Of a stretch of DNA of 5,933 bases, positions 5,918 through 5,933 are shown one piece after another. This stretch comes from Mxb001 sp046046455. GTDB taxonomy: Bacteria; Actinomycetota; Actinomycetes; S36-B12. The translations under genes were made by a program, and so were the position numbers. Numbering within the stretch: position 1 is the first letter of the stretch; the number at the start of each line of letters is the position of its first letter. The notes under the pieces were generated by a model. It saw nothing but the letters and a program-made list of their open reading frames with translations. It was not told the origin of the DNA and searched no databases. The stretch lies in contig JBJOJS010000037.1 of the NCBI GenBank assembly GCA_046046455.1, forward strand, positions 1-5,933. The letters run 5' to 3'.

Positions 5918-5933
5918 CGTGCATCACCCGACC

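Noticed and set aside
1..5933. CRISPR arrays, tRNA or rRNA genes, insertion sequences and attachment sites
   Set aside because: No spaced direct repeats, cloverleaf-like segments, transposase or integrase motifs were seen on either strand by eye.

Overview
The window is the head-assembly and DNA-packaging module of a tailed, HK97-type dsDNA phage or prophage. Every gene I can support lies on the minus strand and is read from the right edge to the left. The DNA is GC-rich with strongly GC-biased third codon positions. The terminase (RQNGKG Walker A), portal and capsid are of the type common in phages of high-GC Gram-positive bacteria, so an actinobacterial host is the most likely guess. No host gene, integrase, attachment site or tRNA is present, so I cannot say whether this is a prophage, a free phage or a metagenomic contig.

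In transcription order (high to low coordinates): a probable small terminase subunit (5917-5615); the large terminase ATPase/nuclease (about 5700-4285), whose start lies inside the small-subunit gene; a 75-residue membrane protein of unknown function (4273-4046); the portal (4046-2631); an HK97-family (S78) prohead protease with visible His-Ser-Glu residues (2634-1888); and a long major capsid protein with a GTG start (1858-272). After a 90-base gap with hairpins, the start of a cysteine-rich zinc-binding protein (181 to the left edge) follows.

The genes are packed as one operon. The stop and start codons overlap at membrane protein/portal (TGATG) and portal/protease (ATGA). The terminase stop codon lies within the membrane protein's Shine-Dalgarno sequence. 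The capsid has the cleanest separate ribosome binding site. Together the products would build a procapsid on the portal ring, remove the capsid protein's N-terminal scaffold domain with the protease, and fill the head with DNA using the terminase motor docked on the portal.

Most of this is ordinary phage biology. The points that deserve a second look are: an apparent loss of the first nuclease aspartate in the large terminase; the membrane protein inserted between terminase and portal; the strong hairpin after the capsid gene; and the zinc-cluster gene with less GC-biased codons behind it. I see no evidence for a clearly new system.
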